The notes under the pieces are model-generated. The model saw only the letters and a program-made list of their open reading frames with translations, had not been told where the DNA came from and did no database searches. 14,747 bases of DNA from JAICIG01 sp035532215 (GTDB lineage: Bacteria > Planctomycetota > Planctomycetia > Pirellulales > JAICIG01): contig DATKRK010000018.1 of the NCBI GenBank assembly GCA_035532215.1, positions 1 through 14,747 on the forward strand, written 5' to 3'. Below are positions 5,693 through 13,201 of the stretch, in pieces; the stretch's first letter is position 1; every line of letters starts with the position of its first letter. The position numbers and the translations under genes were made by a program.

Positions 5693-5924
5693 GTCCCCAA
5701 TCAACCTACATTCAATTTCATGCCGAATTGTAAGTCGTAACTCATTTGATTTAATAATGTTGCACCTCGCGTGTCGGCTTGTCTTTTATTGAAAAATCAT
5801 CTTGACACTTCTGCCGAGTGCCTCTATCCACGTCGCGATCGCCCAATTTATTCCAGCCATCGATTCCGAAAACAAAGGAAGAAACGATGCAATTGATATT
5901 GACAAAACGATCCAATATTGCTAA

Positions 5925-5952
5925 TTGACGCCGCCAAATCTGAGGTTAGAAT
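5925..5952 (+). promoter_or_regulatory. Promoter of the Panacea toxin-antitoxin operon leader
   Basis: TTGACG (5925-5930) and TAGAAT (5947-5952) have a 16-nt spacer, with 5 of 6 matches each. This is the same -35 hexamer and spacing as the minus-strand promoter near 4490. Transcription would begin near 5959, about 160 nt before the antitoxin gene. The stretch 5705-5924 is AT-rich and I see no gene in it. Confidence 0.5.
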
Positions 5953-5966
5953 CCCACAACCGTGGT

Positions 5967-6107
5967 ATGTTTGTGAAAAAAATAGACCGGCGGGGCTCGC
6001 CTAACCGATGCCAACGATGGCCGGATGATAATTGTGGCGGCGGTTTTAAGGGATTGATGGCGATAGCCGCGCGTCGGTGCGGCTTTATTTTTGCGCTTTT
6101 ACGATAG
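5967..6107 (+). CDS. Possible 46-codon leader ORF of the toxin-antitoxin operon
   Basis: An ATG at 5967, about 8 nt after the predicted transcription start and without a Shine-Dalgarno, opens a frame of 46 residues (MFVKKIDRRGSPNRCQRWPD then DNCGGGF and ALLR). Its TAG ends 10 nt before the antitoxin ATG. The frame spans the intrinsic terminator at 6065-6091. So its translation could keep that hairpin from forming and couple to the downstream gene. The peptide resembles no family I know. It may instead be an accidental frame. Confidence 0.3.
   Translation: MFVKKIDRRGSPNRCQRWPDDNCGGGFKGLMAIAARRCGFIFALLR
6065..6091 (+). terminator. Intrinsic terminator inside the antitoxin leader
   Basis: AGCCGC (6065-6070) pairs with GCGGCT (6079-6084) around an 8-nt loop, followed by TTATTTTT. 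It stands between the leader promoter and the antitoxin ATG at 6118, so readthrough would be needed for operon expression. Attenuation is inferred. Confidence 0.5.
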
Positions 6108-6117
6108 GCGGACGAAC

Positions 6118-6576
6118 ATGCTTAGCTGCCACGATGTAGCCGACTACTTCTTGGCCGTTTCGCGCGCTGATGAAGAGGCAGGCGACCCGATTTCCAACAT
6201 GACCCTTCAAAAACTCCTGTATTACGCGCAGGGGTTTTACTTGGCACTCAACGACAAGCCGCTGTTTAACGAGCGGATTGAAGCATGGACTCACGGCCCG
6301 GTCGTTCCAGACGTCTATCATCGCTTTAAGCAGCACGGCGCTGGACCGCTTCCAATGCCCGCTGAAATCGATCTAGATCGGATTCCAGATCACACTGCCG
6401 AATTGCTCGATGAAGTCTACAAGGTTTATGGCCAATTTTCCGGTTGGAAACTCAGGGAAATGACGCACGCCGAACCTCCGTGGGCGGAAACTCAGCAGGG
6501 AGGCGCCATATCGCGCAACGCGCTATCAATATTCTTCAAAACAAGAATTGTCGATGGTGAAGGGGAAGAACCTTAA
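6118..6576 (+). CDS. Panacea-domain (DUF4065, SocA/GepA-like) antitoxin
   Basis: This is a 152-residue protein. The ATG at 6118 is preferred over an upstream TTG (6091) because the conserved domain starts there and AGGCGG lies 5 nt before it. Signature parts of DUF4065 are visible: DVADYFL (7-13), SNMTLQKLLYYAQGFYLAL (26-44), EAWTHGPVVPDVYHRF (55-70) and the FSGWKLREMTHAEPPW block near the middle. Panacea proteins are known as antitoxins that neutralise many unrelated toxins and usually form a two-gene operon with them. Here the gene overlaps the next one by 23 nt, the arrangement expected for such a pair. It lies in the low-GC island. Confidence 0.88.
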   Translation: MLSCHDVADYFLAVSRADEEAGDPISNMTLQKLLYYAQGFYLALNDKPLFNERIEAWTHGPVVPDVYHRFKQHGAGPLPMPAEIDLDRIPDHTAELLDEVYKVYGQFSGWKLREMTHAEPPWAETQQGGAISRNALSIFFKTRIVDGEGEEP

Positions 6577-6976
6577 GGTTGGCGAGAAGAATAGGGGCAA
6601 GAATATCTCCGCCCCTATTGCCCCTTCTGAGCCCGACCCGCAAAATCAAACTCCGGTCTTTTGCTTGCACTATCTTGGCGGGCGATACTGCCTCTCACGT
6701 TGCAATGACGAGGAGAAGGCGGCTCTTTCCGATCGAATGCACCGCTTGTGCAAGATGACGTGGAAGGAGATTTCGGTCGCCAACAGAAAGGGAATGGGGT
6801 ACGAAAAAATTGCTCGAAATGCTCTTAGTGTCGAGCTTCCAGCACACGTCACGCCTGACGTGAACCTCTTAGCGTTTCGCTTCTATGGGAATGCGCCGAT
6901 GGTTGGATATCGTGTAAAGCGAGTATTCCACATCCTGTTTTTGGATCGTGACTTCACGCTCTACGATCACGGATAA
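6554..6976 (+). CDS. Putative toxin partner of the Panacea antitoxin
   Basis: This is a 140-residue protein starting at the ATG at 6554 inside the antitoxin gene. There is no clear Shine-Dalgarno, so translation is probably coupled; a TTG at 6548 is a less likely start. The first 35 residues are polar and probably flexible (KGKNLKVGEKNRGKN). The compact part has FCLHYLGGRYCLS (about 36-48), TWKEISVANRKGMGYEKI (about 71-88), LLAFRFYGNAPMVGYR (about 105-120) and a C-terminal FHILFLDRDFTLYDHG. I recall this layout from small proteins beside SocA/DUF4065 genes, but I cannot name the toxin fold or target. The toxin role rests on position, overlap and size. A terminator follows about 120 nt downstream. 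Confidence 0.7.
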   Translation: MVKGKNLKVGEKNRGKNISAPIAPSEPDPQNQTPVFCLHYLGGRYCLSRCNDEEKAALSDRMHRLCKMTWKEISVANRKGMGYEKIARNALSVELPAHVTPDVNLLAFRFYGNAPMVGYRVKRVFHILFLDRDFTLYDHG

Positions 6977-6993
6977 CGGTTGGTAATCTAAGT

Positions 6994-7023
6994 CCCTGCC
7001 AAACGCCTTGCATGATGGCAGGG
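6994..7023. other. Stem-loop downstream of the toxin gene
   Basis: CCCTGCCA (6994-7001) pairs perfectly with TGGCAGGG (7016-7023) around a 14-nt loop, 18 nt after the toxin stop. No T-run follows. It may protect the mRNA 3' end or be part of a larger 3' structure; a further small hairpin (GGCCT/AGGCC) lies at 7071-7085. Confidence 0.4.
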
Positions 7024-7095
7024 CTGACGCTCAAGCCGTGGAGTTTCGCCGAGCTATTCGAGCGCGTTTCGGCCTAAATCAGGCCAAGGGCAGAG

Positions 7096-7118
7096 AGCCC
7101 CCCTGCGGCGGCTTTTTT
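7096..7118 (+). terminator. Probable terminator of the toxin-antitoxin operon
   Basis: AGCCCCC (7096-7102) pairs with GGCGGCT (7107-7113) with one C-C mismatch. The stem ends in a run of six T (7113-7118). It is the first T-tailed hairpin after the toxin gene and marks about where the low-GC island ends. Confidence 0.5.
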
Positions 7119-7670
7119 AATGCGGCAAAACTCCCCGTCAGTCAGCACCTTTTTGTTGGGACGCTACCGCGCAACGCGATCGCTTGAACTCAAGCCGCCG
7201 CGGTCGTAGAGTCGCGGATCGCTGCGCCCATGCCGAGCGAACAAGCGCCGCTTTTGCGCGGAATATCCTCAAGGTTCGCACGCCCTTGAGCGGAGTTGAA
7301 CTGCGTCCGCGTGCAGACCAACCCTGGCCCCACTTCGCTCAGAGCGAGAGGAAAGCTCCGCCAGGCACGATTTATAGGCTCGCTCCGAAGATCGATCGTC
7401 GCGTGAGACGAAAAACAGCCGTCGCTCGAGAAAACAAGCCATTTCTCCGCAGCGAGAGAATCCGCGGCGAGGGCGAAATTGGCCCGCAAACCGCCTCTTG
7501 CCAGGCAATATTAGACATGAAACGCTCCTGTTTTGGCGCCGCCGTGGCGGTTTGCACGCCTCCATCACGCTGGAATTGCCGGAAAACTTCGGAATGGATC
7601 GCGCCCAAATTTGCAATCGCGCTCGGCGATATAAACTCTCATGAGTATCAATCATGAACCGACGCTCTCG
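7119..7670. other. 550-bp stretch without a supportable gene
   Basis: Open frames exist on both strands, but none has a family motif, a good ribosome-binding site or a convincing residue pattern. One hairpin is present (CTCAAGG/CCTTGAG, 7268-7290). The stretch may contain the far-upstream region of the next gene or a decayed gene that I cannot recognise. Confidence 0.5.
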
Positions 7671-7699
7671 TTGAACCAATCAGCCAATGCAGATACGAT
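7671..7699 (+). promoter_or_regulatory. Candidate promoter of the PSCyt1/DUF1553 gene
   Basis: TTGAAC (7671-7676) and TACGAT (7694-7699) are 17 nt apart, with 4 of 6 matches each. A start near 7706 would exclude the ATG at 7687 and agrees with the signal-peptide start at 7789. Confidence 0.35.
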
Positions 7700-7788
7700 G
7701 GAGTGGTCGGTCCCGCGGGTGGTTCGGTCGCGGCGAACCACTTGGAAAGCCCCTCGCCTGTCGAGTCTTGTTGGAAACGCCTATTCCG

Positions 7789-10700
7789 ATGGTTGCCCGG
7801 AGAATCTCGCGACTTGCGTCTTCGATCGCCCTGTTGTGGGCGTGGGCTTGCTCCGTCGCGTCGGCCGCGGAACCGCCCGCCGATAACGCCGCCCCGCCGA
7901 CGGCCGAGGCGCTCGAATTCTTCGAGAAGCGCGTGCGGCCGCTGTTGGTCATGCACTGCCATAAGTGCCACGGCGCGGAAGAACAAAAAGGCGGTTTGCG
8001 GCTCGATTCTCGCGCCGGCGTGTTGGCCGGCGGCGACTCGGGGCCGGCCGTCGTGCCGGGCAAAACGGACGAGGGGCTGCTGCTCGATGCGGTGGCCTAC
8101 GGCGATCTCTACCAGATGCCGCCCAGCGGCAAGCTGCCGGCCGCCGATCTGGATACGCTCCGCCGCTGGGTCGAACTGGGCGCCCCGTGGCCGAAAGAAG
8201 CAGGTCCCGCGGCGGCCAAGAAGTCGGGCGAGTTCGACCTGGCCGAACGAGCCAAGCAGTGGGCCTTTCAAGGCTGGATCGATCATGCGCCGCCGGCGGT
8301 GAAAGATGAGGCGTGGCCCGTTACGCCCGTCGATCGCTTCATTTTATCGCGGCTCGAAGCGGCCGAACTTTCGCCCGCCGCGCCGGCAGATAAAGCGACC
8401 TTGCTGCGGCGAGCGAGTTTCGCTCTGGTCGGCCTGCCGCCGACGCCCGAGGAAATCGCGGCCTTTCTGGCCGACAATTCGTCGCAAGCCTGGGAGGGCG
8501 CGATCGACCGCCTGCTCGGCTCGCCGCATTTCGGCGAACGCTGGGGCCGGCACTGGCTCGACCTGGTGCGCTATGCAGAGAGCCGCGGCCACGAGTTCGA
8601 CTACTCAATCCCGAACGCCTATCAGTACCGCGACTACGTCATCCGGGCCTTCAACGCCGACTTGCCCTACGATCAGTTTCTCACCGAGCAAATCGCCGGC
8701 GACCTGGTCGAGCCGCCGCGGCTGAACCCCGAGCGAGGCTTTAATGAGTCGATTCTCGGCGCCGGGTTTTGGTTTTTGGGCGAAGAGGTCCATTCGCCGG
8801 TCGATACGCGACTCGACGAGACCGATCGCACCGACAATAAGCTCGACGTATTCTCCAAGACGTTTCTCGGACTGACGGTCGCCTGCGCCCGCTGCCACGA
8901 CCACAAGTTCGACGCGATTTCGACCAAGGACTATTACGCCTTGGCGGGCTACATCGCCAGTTCCAGCTATCGACAGGCGCCGTTCGAAACGCTGGACTCG
9001 CACCGCCGCGTGATCGGCGAAATGGCGGCTCGGCGCGCGGCGGCCCAGCCCAAGCTTGCCGCCGCCGTCGCCACTTCGGCAAAGCCCGCCTTGCAGCGCA
9101 CGGCCGAACTGCTGCTGGCCGCCCGCGAAGCGCTCGAAGCTGGCCCGCTGGCCGCGGTTGCGGCGGGCGAGAATACAGCGGCCGACGCCGGGGCTGCAAC
9201 CAATGCTTCCCAAGCCGAAGCCTGGCAGCGGCGGGTCGATTCGGTTGCCGGCGAGCGCCAACTGCCGCCGGCCGTGCTCGCGGCCTGGGTCGACGAACTG
9301 CGCCGCGCCGCCAGCGAACCGCATTCGCCGCTCGCGCCCTGGGCGGCAACGCTAGGCAAAACCGACGACGCGCAGCGCGCGGCGGCGATGGAAGCCTCGC
9401 TCGCCGTTTGGCGGCAGCAACAACGAGCGGCCGAGCCTGCGCTCGACGGCGCCCGCGTGATGCTCGATTATGCGACCTGCGAGCCGGCCGATTGGCTCGA
9501 AGACGGTTTCACGTTCGGCCTGGCGCCGGTCCAACCCGGCGAGATCCGCCTCGGCGCCGACCCTTCGCGGCCGATCGCCGGCATCTACGATCGCGCGGCG
9601 GCTGTTTCAGCCTGGCAGAATCTGGCGCCACAGCCGGCCGCGGGCGCCGAGCGCGAGAACGGCCGCTTGAACTGGCTGCAATCGGGCCGCATGCTGCGAA
9701 CGCCTTCCTTCAAGCTCGGCGGCGGAAAGTTGTATTACCTGGTCCGCGGCTCGGGCTATGCCTATGCGGCCGTCGATTCGCACCGCATGAACAACGGCCC
9801 GCTGCATGCCGCCTTGATCCGGCAGTGGAAGGCCGGCGACAAGCCGCAATGGATCGAACACGATCTCACGGCCTACGCCGGACGCCGCGTACACATCGAG
9901 TTCAGCCCTCGGCCGGCGGAGGAGATCGGCGCCGGTGAGTCGGGCCTGCTGTCGGTGGCGATGGTCGTTGAGGCCGAGAAGGCGCCTGGCTCGCTCGAGC
10001 GGCCGCACGCTGGGTTGTTGCAAGCGCTTTCGCGCCAGAGTCCGACATCGGCGGAAGCCGCAGCCGGCGTCTATCAACAAGTGTTCTTGGGCTTGGCCGA
10101 GCGTTTCGGCGCCTGCGCGCTAGCGATCTCGGCCGATCGGCAGGCCGACGCCGCGTTGGCCGATTGGTTGTTCTCGCGGCCCGAACTGACCTCGCCGCAC
10201 GAGAGTGCGGATCGAGCGGCCTTGGCCGCCGTCGCCAAGCCGATCTTGGACGAGCAGGCGGCGCTGGCCGCAAGTTTGCCGCGCGAGTCGGCGTTGGCGC
10301 CGGCGCTGCTCGATGGCAGCGGCGTCGACGAGTGCGTGCTGTTGCGCGGCAATCCCAAGACGCCGGGCGCCGTAGCGCCGCGGCGATTGCTCGAAGCCCT
10401 GGCCGGCGCCGATCAGCCGCCGCCCTCGCGCGGCAGCGGTCGCCTGGAACTGGCCCGCCGCATGACCGACGTCGAAAAACATCCGCTGGTGGCCCGGGTG
10501 ATCGTCAACCGCGTCTGGCAGCACTTGTTCGGCCGCGGCATCGTGGCTTCGGTCGACAATTTCGGCGTGCTCGGCGAACGGCCCACGCACCCCGAACTGC
10601 TCGATTACCTGGCCGACGAGTTCGTTCGCGACGGCTGGTCGATCAAACGGCTAATTCGCTCGCTGATGCTCTCGCGGACGTACCAGATGTCGAGCGCGCC

Positions 10701-11307
10701 CTCGCGCGAGTCGCTCGCTCGCGATCCGCGCAATTTGCTCTGGCAACACATGCAACTCAAGCGTTTGGAGGCGGAAGCCATTCGCGACGCCATTTTGGCC
10801 GTTTCCGGACGGCTCGACGAGCGGATGTTCGGGCCGAGCGTGCCGGTTTTTCTGACGCCGTTCATGGAAGGGCGCGGCAAGCCGGCCAGCGGTCCCTTGG
10901 ACGGCGCCGGGCGGCGGAGCGTTTATATCAACGTGCGGCGGAACTTCATGAACACGATGTTTTTGGCGTTCGACTATCCGACGCCCTTCACGTCGACCGG
11001 CCGCCGCACCGTTTCGAACGTGCCGGCGCAAGCGCTGACGATGATGAACAGCCCGTTCGTCGTCGCCGAGGCCCGCCGCTGGGCCGAACGGGACTTGGCC
11101 ACACCCGCCGCCAGCGCCGCCGAGCGCATCGAGCGGCTCTATCTCGCCGCCTTCGGCCGCCCGCCGACATCGGCCGAAAGCGCCGACGCGCTGGCCTTTC
11201 TGGCCGAGCAAGCCGTTCGCTATGCCGCTTCGGCCGACGATTCCCGCCCCTGGGCCGATTTGTGCCACGTGCTGTTGAACGTGAAAGAGTTCATCTTCGT
11301 GCGCTGA
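7789..11307 (+). CDS. Secreted planctomycete cytochrome-type protein (PSCyt1-DUF1549-DUF1553)
   Basis: This is a 1172-residue protein. The start at 7789 gives a proper signal peptide (MVARRISRLASSIALLWAWA, cleavage near VASAAEPP); an in-frame upstream ATG at 7687 would bury it. The N-terminal PSCyt1 domain has a haem-type CxxCH (CHKCH, residues 57-61) and the usual MPPSGKL loop. DUF1549 runs from about 181 (VDRFILSRLE), includes FGERWGRHWLDLVRYAES and ends near a second CxxCH (CARCH, 366-370). A long Ala-rich insert (about 390-880) contains a beta-rich stretch near 635-710 (GGGKLYYLVRGSGYAYA) that may be a jelly-roll carbohydrate-binding-like fold. DUF1553 fills 885 to the end (NRVWQHLFGRGIV, SYxMS-type SRTYQMSS). 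These proteins are periplasmic and often paired with DUF1501. The exact reaction is unknown, and polysaccharide oxidation is a common proposal. Confidence 0.93.
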   Translation: MVARRISRLASSIALLWAWACSVASAAEPPADNAAPPTAEALEFFEKRVRPLLVMHCHKCHGAEEQKGGLRLDSRAGVLAGGDSGPAVVPGKTDEGLLLDAVAYGDLYQMPPSGKLPAADLDTLRRWVELGAPWPKEAGPAAAKKSGEFDLAERAKQWAFQGWIDHAPPAVKDEAWPVTPVDRFILSRLEAAELSPAAPADKATLLRRASFALVGLPPTPEEIAAFLADNSSQAWEGAIDRLLGSPHFGERWGRHWLDLVRYAESRGHEFDYSIPNAYQYRDYVIRAFNADLPYDQFLTEQIAGDLVEPPRLNPERGFNESILGAGFWFLGEEVHSPVDTRLDETDRTDNKLDVFSKTFLGLTVACARCHDHKFDAISTKDYYALAGYIASSSYRQAPFETLDSHRRVIGEMAARRAAAQPKLAAAVATSAKPALQRTAELLLAAREALEAGPLAAVAAGENTAADAGAATNASQAEAWQRRVDSVAGERQLPPAVLAAWVDELRRAASEPHSPLAPWAATLGKTDDAQRAAAMEASLAVWRQQQRAAEPALDGARVMLDYATCEPADWLEDGFTFGLAPVQPGEIRLGADPSRPIAGIYDRAAAVSAWQNLAPQPAAGAERENGRLNWLQSGRMLRTPSFKLGGGKLYYLVRGSGYAYAAVDSHRMNNGPLHAALIRQWKAGDKPQWIEHDLTAYAGRRVHIEFSPRPAEEIGAGESGLLSVAMVVEAEKAPGSLERPHAGLLQALSRQSPTSAEAAAGVYQQVFLGLAERFGACALAISADRQADAALADWLFSRPELTSPHESADRAALAAVAKPILDEQAALAASLPRESALAPALLDGSGVDECVLLRGNPKTPGAVAPRRLLEALAGADQPPPSRGSGRLELARRMTDVEKHPLVARVIVNRVWQHLFGRGIVASVDNFGVLGERPTHPELLDYLADEFVRDGWSIKRLIRSLMLSRTYQMSSAPSRESLARDPRNLLWQHMQLKRLEAEAIRDAILAVSGRLDERMFGPSVPVFLTPFMEGRGKPASGPLDGAGRRSVYINVRRNFMNTMFLAFDYPTPFTSTGRRTVSNVPAQALTMMNSPFVVAEARRWAERDLATPAASAAERIERLYLAAFGRPPTSAESADALAFLAEQAVRYAASADDSRPWADLCHVLLNVKEFIFVR

Positions 11308-11350
11308 GGCGCAGAGTCACTGCATGCGGCGGTCATCCCTTTGAAGGATC

Positions 11351-11424
11351 TCACGCGGAGGCGCGGAGCCGCGGAGAGAAACTCTTCTACATGCTTGTCT
11401 CGGCGGCTCCGCGCCTCCGCGTGA
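11351..11424. repeat. Palindromic GC-rich intergenic repeat
   Basis: A perfect 22-bp inverted repeat has arms at 11351-11372 (TCACGCGGAGGCGCGGAGCC then GC) and 11403-11424, with a 30-bp centre. It lies between the convergent DUF1553 gene and the small hypothetical gene. Arms of the 'CACGCGGAGGCGCGGAG' type recur in many bacterial genomes as non-coding palindromes. It may serve as a two-way transcription end. Confidence 0.75.
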
Positions 11425-11467
11425 GCCAAGAGCTGCCATTGCAACAGTTCCCCCGCGATTACGCCGT

Positions 11468-11983
11468 TCAATCAAGGGAACGTAAGCGGCGTAGTCCGCT
11501 GCGGATTTCATCATCAAGCGTTGCCCGCAGTTCTTCGAGCACCGCCGTGTGCCGAAGTTCGTCGTCCGAAAGGAGTCTTCGCTCGCCTTGGGCTCGCAAC
11601 GTTTCGAGTTGAGGCGCAAAGATCTCCAAGGTTTCCATACCGGTCGCTACGTCATAAGCCGCGTGAAGTGTGGGCTCGCCGAGAATGAACGATAGCGTCT
11701 CTTTGTCAAGCAATTCGAACTCGGCGCGCGACGTCGGAGGCGGCATATCGCGCACGCGCTCACGCAATACTTCCAATTGAGCCCGCGCCCAGTTCAACGA
11801 CGCCGAGTCTTCGGCATCGATGATCTCGGCCATACGTGCAAGCATCGCGGCCAGATGGGCGAGTTTTTCGGAGACTGGCTGTGAGGCGTCAAACGCCTCG
11901 ACCCGCCCCCACGCGGCTTGAAGTTCCGGCGTATCACAAAAGTCGGGCGAGCCGTCTTATTCGAATTCGGGATCTTCGCACAT
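11468..11983 (-). pseudogene. Small helical hypothetical gene with an in-frame nonsense codon
   Basis: The frame from 11845 to 11468 encodes 125 residues (MLARMAEIIDAEDSASLNWA onward), mostly charged helix, of no family I recognise. Upstream the same frame continues with protein-like sequence (SPDFCDTPELQAAWGRVEAF, QPVSEKLAHLAAM) for 37 codons without a start. It then meets TAA (11959-11957). Immediately before that TAA are eight in-frame codons, MCEDPEFE, opened by an ATG at 11983 with GGAG 7 nt upstream. The natural gene therefore seems to start at 11983 and to be broken at codon 9. Either it is a recent pseudogene, or a shorter product is made from the ATG at 11845 (which lacks a ribosome-binding site), or the base is an assembly error. 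Confidence 0.6.
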
Positions 11984-12007
11984 GGCTTCGCTCCAAGGCG
12001 AGTTAGC

Positions 12008-12064
12008 CGGGCGAGGGCGCCCGGCCCTCCATATTCTCCGTCGGGCGAGGGCGCCCGGCCCTCC
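12008..12064. repeat. Two REP-like GC-rich repeats 3' of the sugar kinase gene
   Basis: Two identical 23-bp copies (12008-12030 and 12042-12064) share the core CGGGCGAGGGCGCCCGG, followed by CCCTCC and containing the palindrome GGGCGCCC. The same unit recurs six more times on the other side of the kinase gene. Confidence 0.85.
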
Positions 12065-12069
12065 AGACT

Positions 12070-13182
12070 CTATCTTCGCACGCGGCCGGAAGTCATGCCG
12101 GCGACGAGCGAGGCGACTTCTTCTTTGGTGACGTAGTTAAAATCGCCCTTGATCGAGTGCTTCAGGCAACTGGCGGCCACGGCGAAGTGCAAGGCCTGCT
12201 CGGGCGCGGCGTATTCCTGCGAGTGCAGGGCGTAGAGCAGCCCGCCGCCGAAGGCGTCGCCGGCGCCGACGCGATCGACGATGTGGCGGATTTCATAGGG
12301 CCGGTACTCGTCCTGCTCGTCGACCGGGGCGAAGATGGCGCGGCCGGTCGGCACGTCCAGCAGCATCGCGCCCCAGTTGTTGTGGTCGGCCGAAAGGCTT
12401 TCGCGCAGTGTGATCGCCACTTTCGAGAGGTTCGGAAATTGCTCGGCGATGGTCTCGGCCACGCGATGATAGGCCCGGGCGTGGATGCGGCCGTGCTCGA
12501 TGGCCGTGCCTTCGGCATGGATGCCCAGCACGTCGGCGGCGTCCTCTTCGTTGGCGACCAGCAGATCGACGTGCGGCAGGATCTGCGACATGCACTCGTG
12601 CGCCAGTTGCTTGGCGCCAAACCCCGGCCGCCAGCGCCACAGCTTGTTGCGAAAGTTCAAATCGCACGACACGCCCAGATTGCGTTGCTTCGCCATGCGG
12701 ACCAGTTCGAGCGTCGAGGCGAAACCGTTCTCGCTCAGCGAAGGCGTGATGCCGGTGACGTGAACCCACGTCGCGCCGTCGAGCGCCGCGGCGAAGTCGT
12801 ATTCCGCCGGCGCCGCCAGGCTGATCGCGCTGTGGTCGCGGTCGTAGACTACGGCCGAGCTGCGCTGGTTGGCGCCCGTCTCGACGAAATACACGCCCAG
12901 GCGCCCGCTATCGCGGCGCAAGATCGGGCTCGTGTCGACGCCCAATTGCCTGAGCACGGCCACGACGCTGTCGGCGATCGGGTTTTTGGGCAGCGCCGTG
13001 AGATAACGACTCTGCATGCCGTACATCGCCAGCGAAACGCAGACGTTGGCCTCGGCGCCGGCGAACGTGATATCGACGCTGCCCGGCATCGCCTGGCGGA
13101 AGCGCAAATGGCCAGGCGGCGCCACGCGCATCATGATTTCGCCGAAGCCGAGAATCGTCGCTGGTTGGTTTTCCGCTGACAT
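12070..13182 (-). CDS. kdgK: PfkB-family sugar kinase, probable 2-keto-3-deoxygluconate kinase
   Basis: This is a 370-residue cytoplasmic kinase. The ATG at 13182 is chosen; an in-frame TTG five codons upstream is possible, and neither has a strong ribosome-binding site. PfkB features appear in order. They are the N-terminal GFGEIMMRV (12-20), the substrate-side GAEANVCVSLAMYG (42-55), and GRLGVYFVETGANQRSSAVV (93-112). CDLNFRNKLW (173-182), typical of KDG kinases, follows. Then come NEEDAADVLG (211-220) and the catalytic/anion-hole motif VGAGDAFGGG (305-314) with D309 as base. KDG kinase phosphorylates 2-keto-3-deoxygluconate for cleavage to pyruvate and glyceraldehyde 3-phosphate in uronate or modified Entner-Doudoroff pathways. 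Substrate is inferred from motif pattern; fructokinase or another PfkB sugar kinase remains possible. REP-like repeats lie on both sides. Confidence 0.85.
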   Translation of the reverse strand: MSAENQPATILGFGEIMMRVAPPGHLRFRQAMPGSVDITFAGAEANVCVSLAMYGMQSRYLTALPKNPIADSVVAVLRQLGVDTSPILRRDSGRLGVYFVETGANQRSSAVVYDRDHSAISLAAPAEYDFAAALDGATWVHVTGITPSLSENGFASTLELVRMAKQRNLGVSCDLNFRNKLWRWRPGFGAKQLAHECMSQILPHVDLLVANEEDAADVLGIHAEGTAIEHGRIHARAYHRVAETIAEQFPNLSKVAITLRESLSADHNNWGAMLLDVPTGRAIFAPVDEQDEYRPYEIRHIVDRVGAGDAFGGGLLYALHSQEYAAPEQALHFAVAASCLKHSIKGDFNYVTKEEVASLVAGMTSGRVRR

Positions 13183-13201
13183 CCGAATCTTTTCCAATTA
13201 T

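Noticed and set aside
5803..5831. Alternative promoter TTGACA-17-TATCCA upstream of the toxin-antitoxin leader
   Set aside because: The -35 is perfect but the -10 matches only 3 of 6; the pair at 5925-5952 is better balanced and nearer the operon.
5887..5928. 13-codon frame (MQLILTKRSNIAN) with a good AAGGAAG ribosome-binding site
   Set aside because: It lies upstream of the better promoter at 5925-5952 and has no clear promoter of its own, so it is probably not part of the operon leader.
7150..7162. TTTTTGTTGGGAC resembling TTTTTGTTGGTAC at 4521-4533, as possible island att sites
   Set aside because: One mismatch in a short T-rich motif is not convincing, there is no integrase, and the first copy is better explained as promoter/operator.
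7184..7679. Several 80-160 codon frames on both strands between the toxin-antitoxin operon and the cytochrome-type gene
   Set aside because: They overlap one another, lack ribosome-binding sites and motifs, and none stands out as real coding sequence.
10164..11612. 482-codon frame overlapping the DUF1553 region
   Set aside because: Its Arg/Ala-rich composition is that of an out-of-frame reading of GC-rich coding DNA, and the DUF1553 frame explains the sequence.
12157..13179. 340-codon plus-strand frame opposite the sugar kinase gene
   Set aside because: It is an antisense shadow. The minus strand carries clear PfkB motifs, and the plus frame has none.
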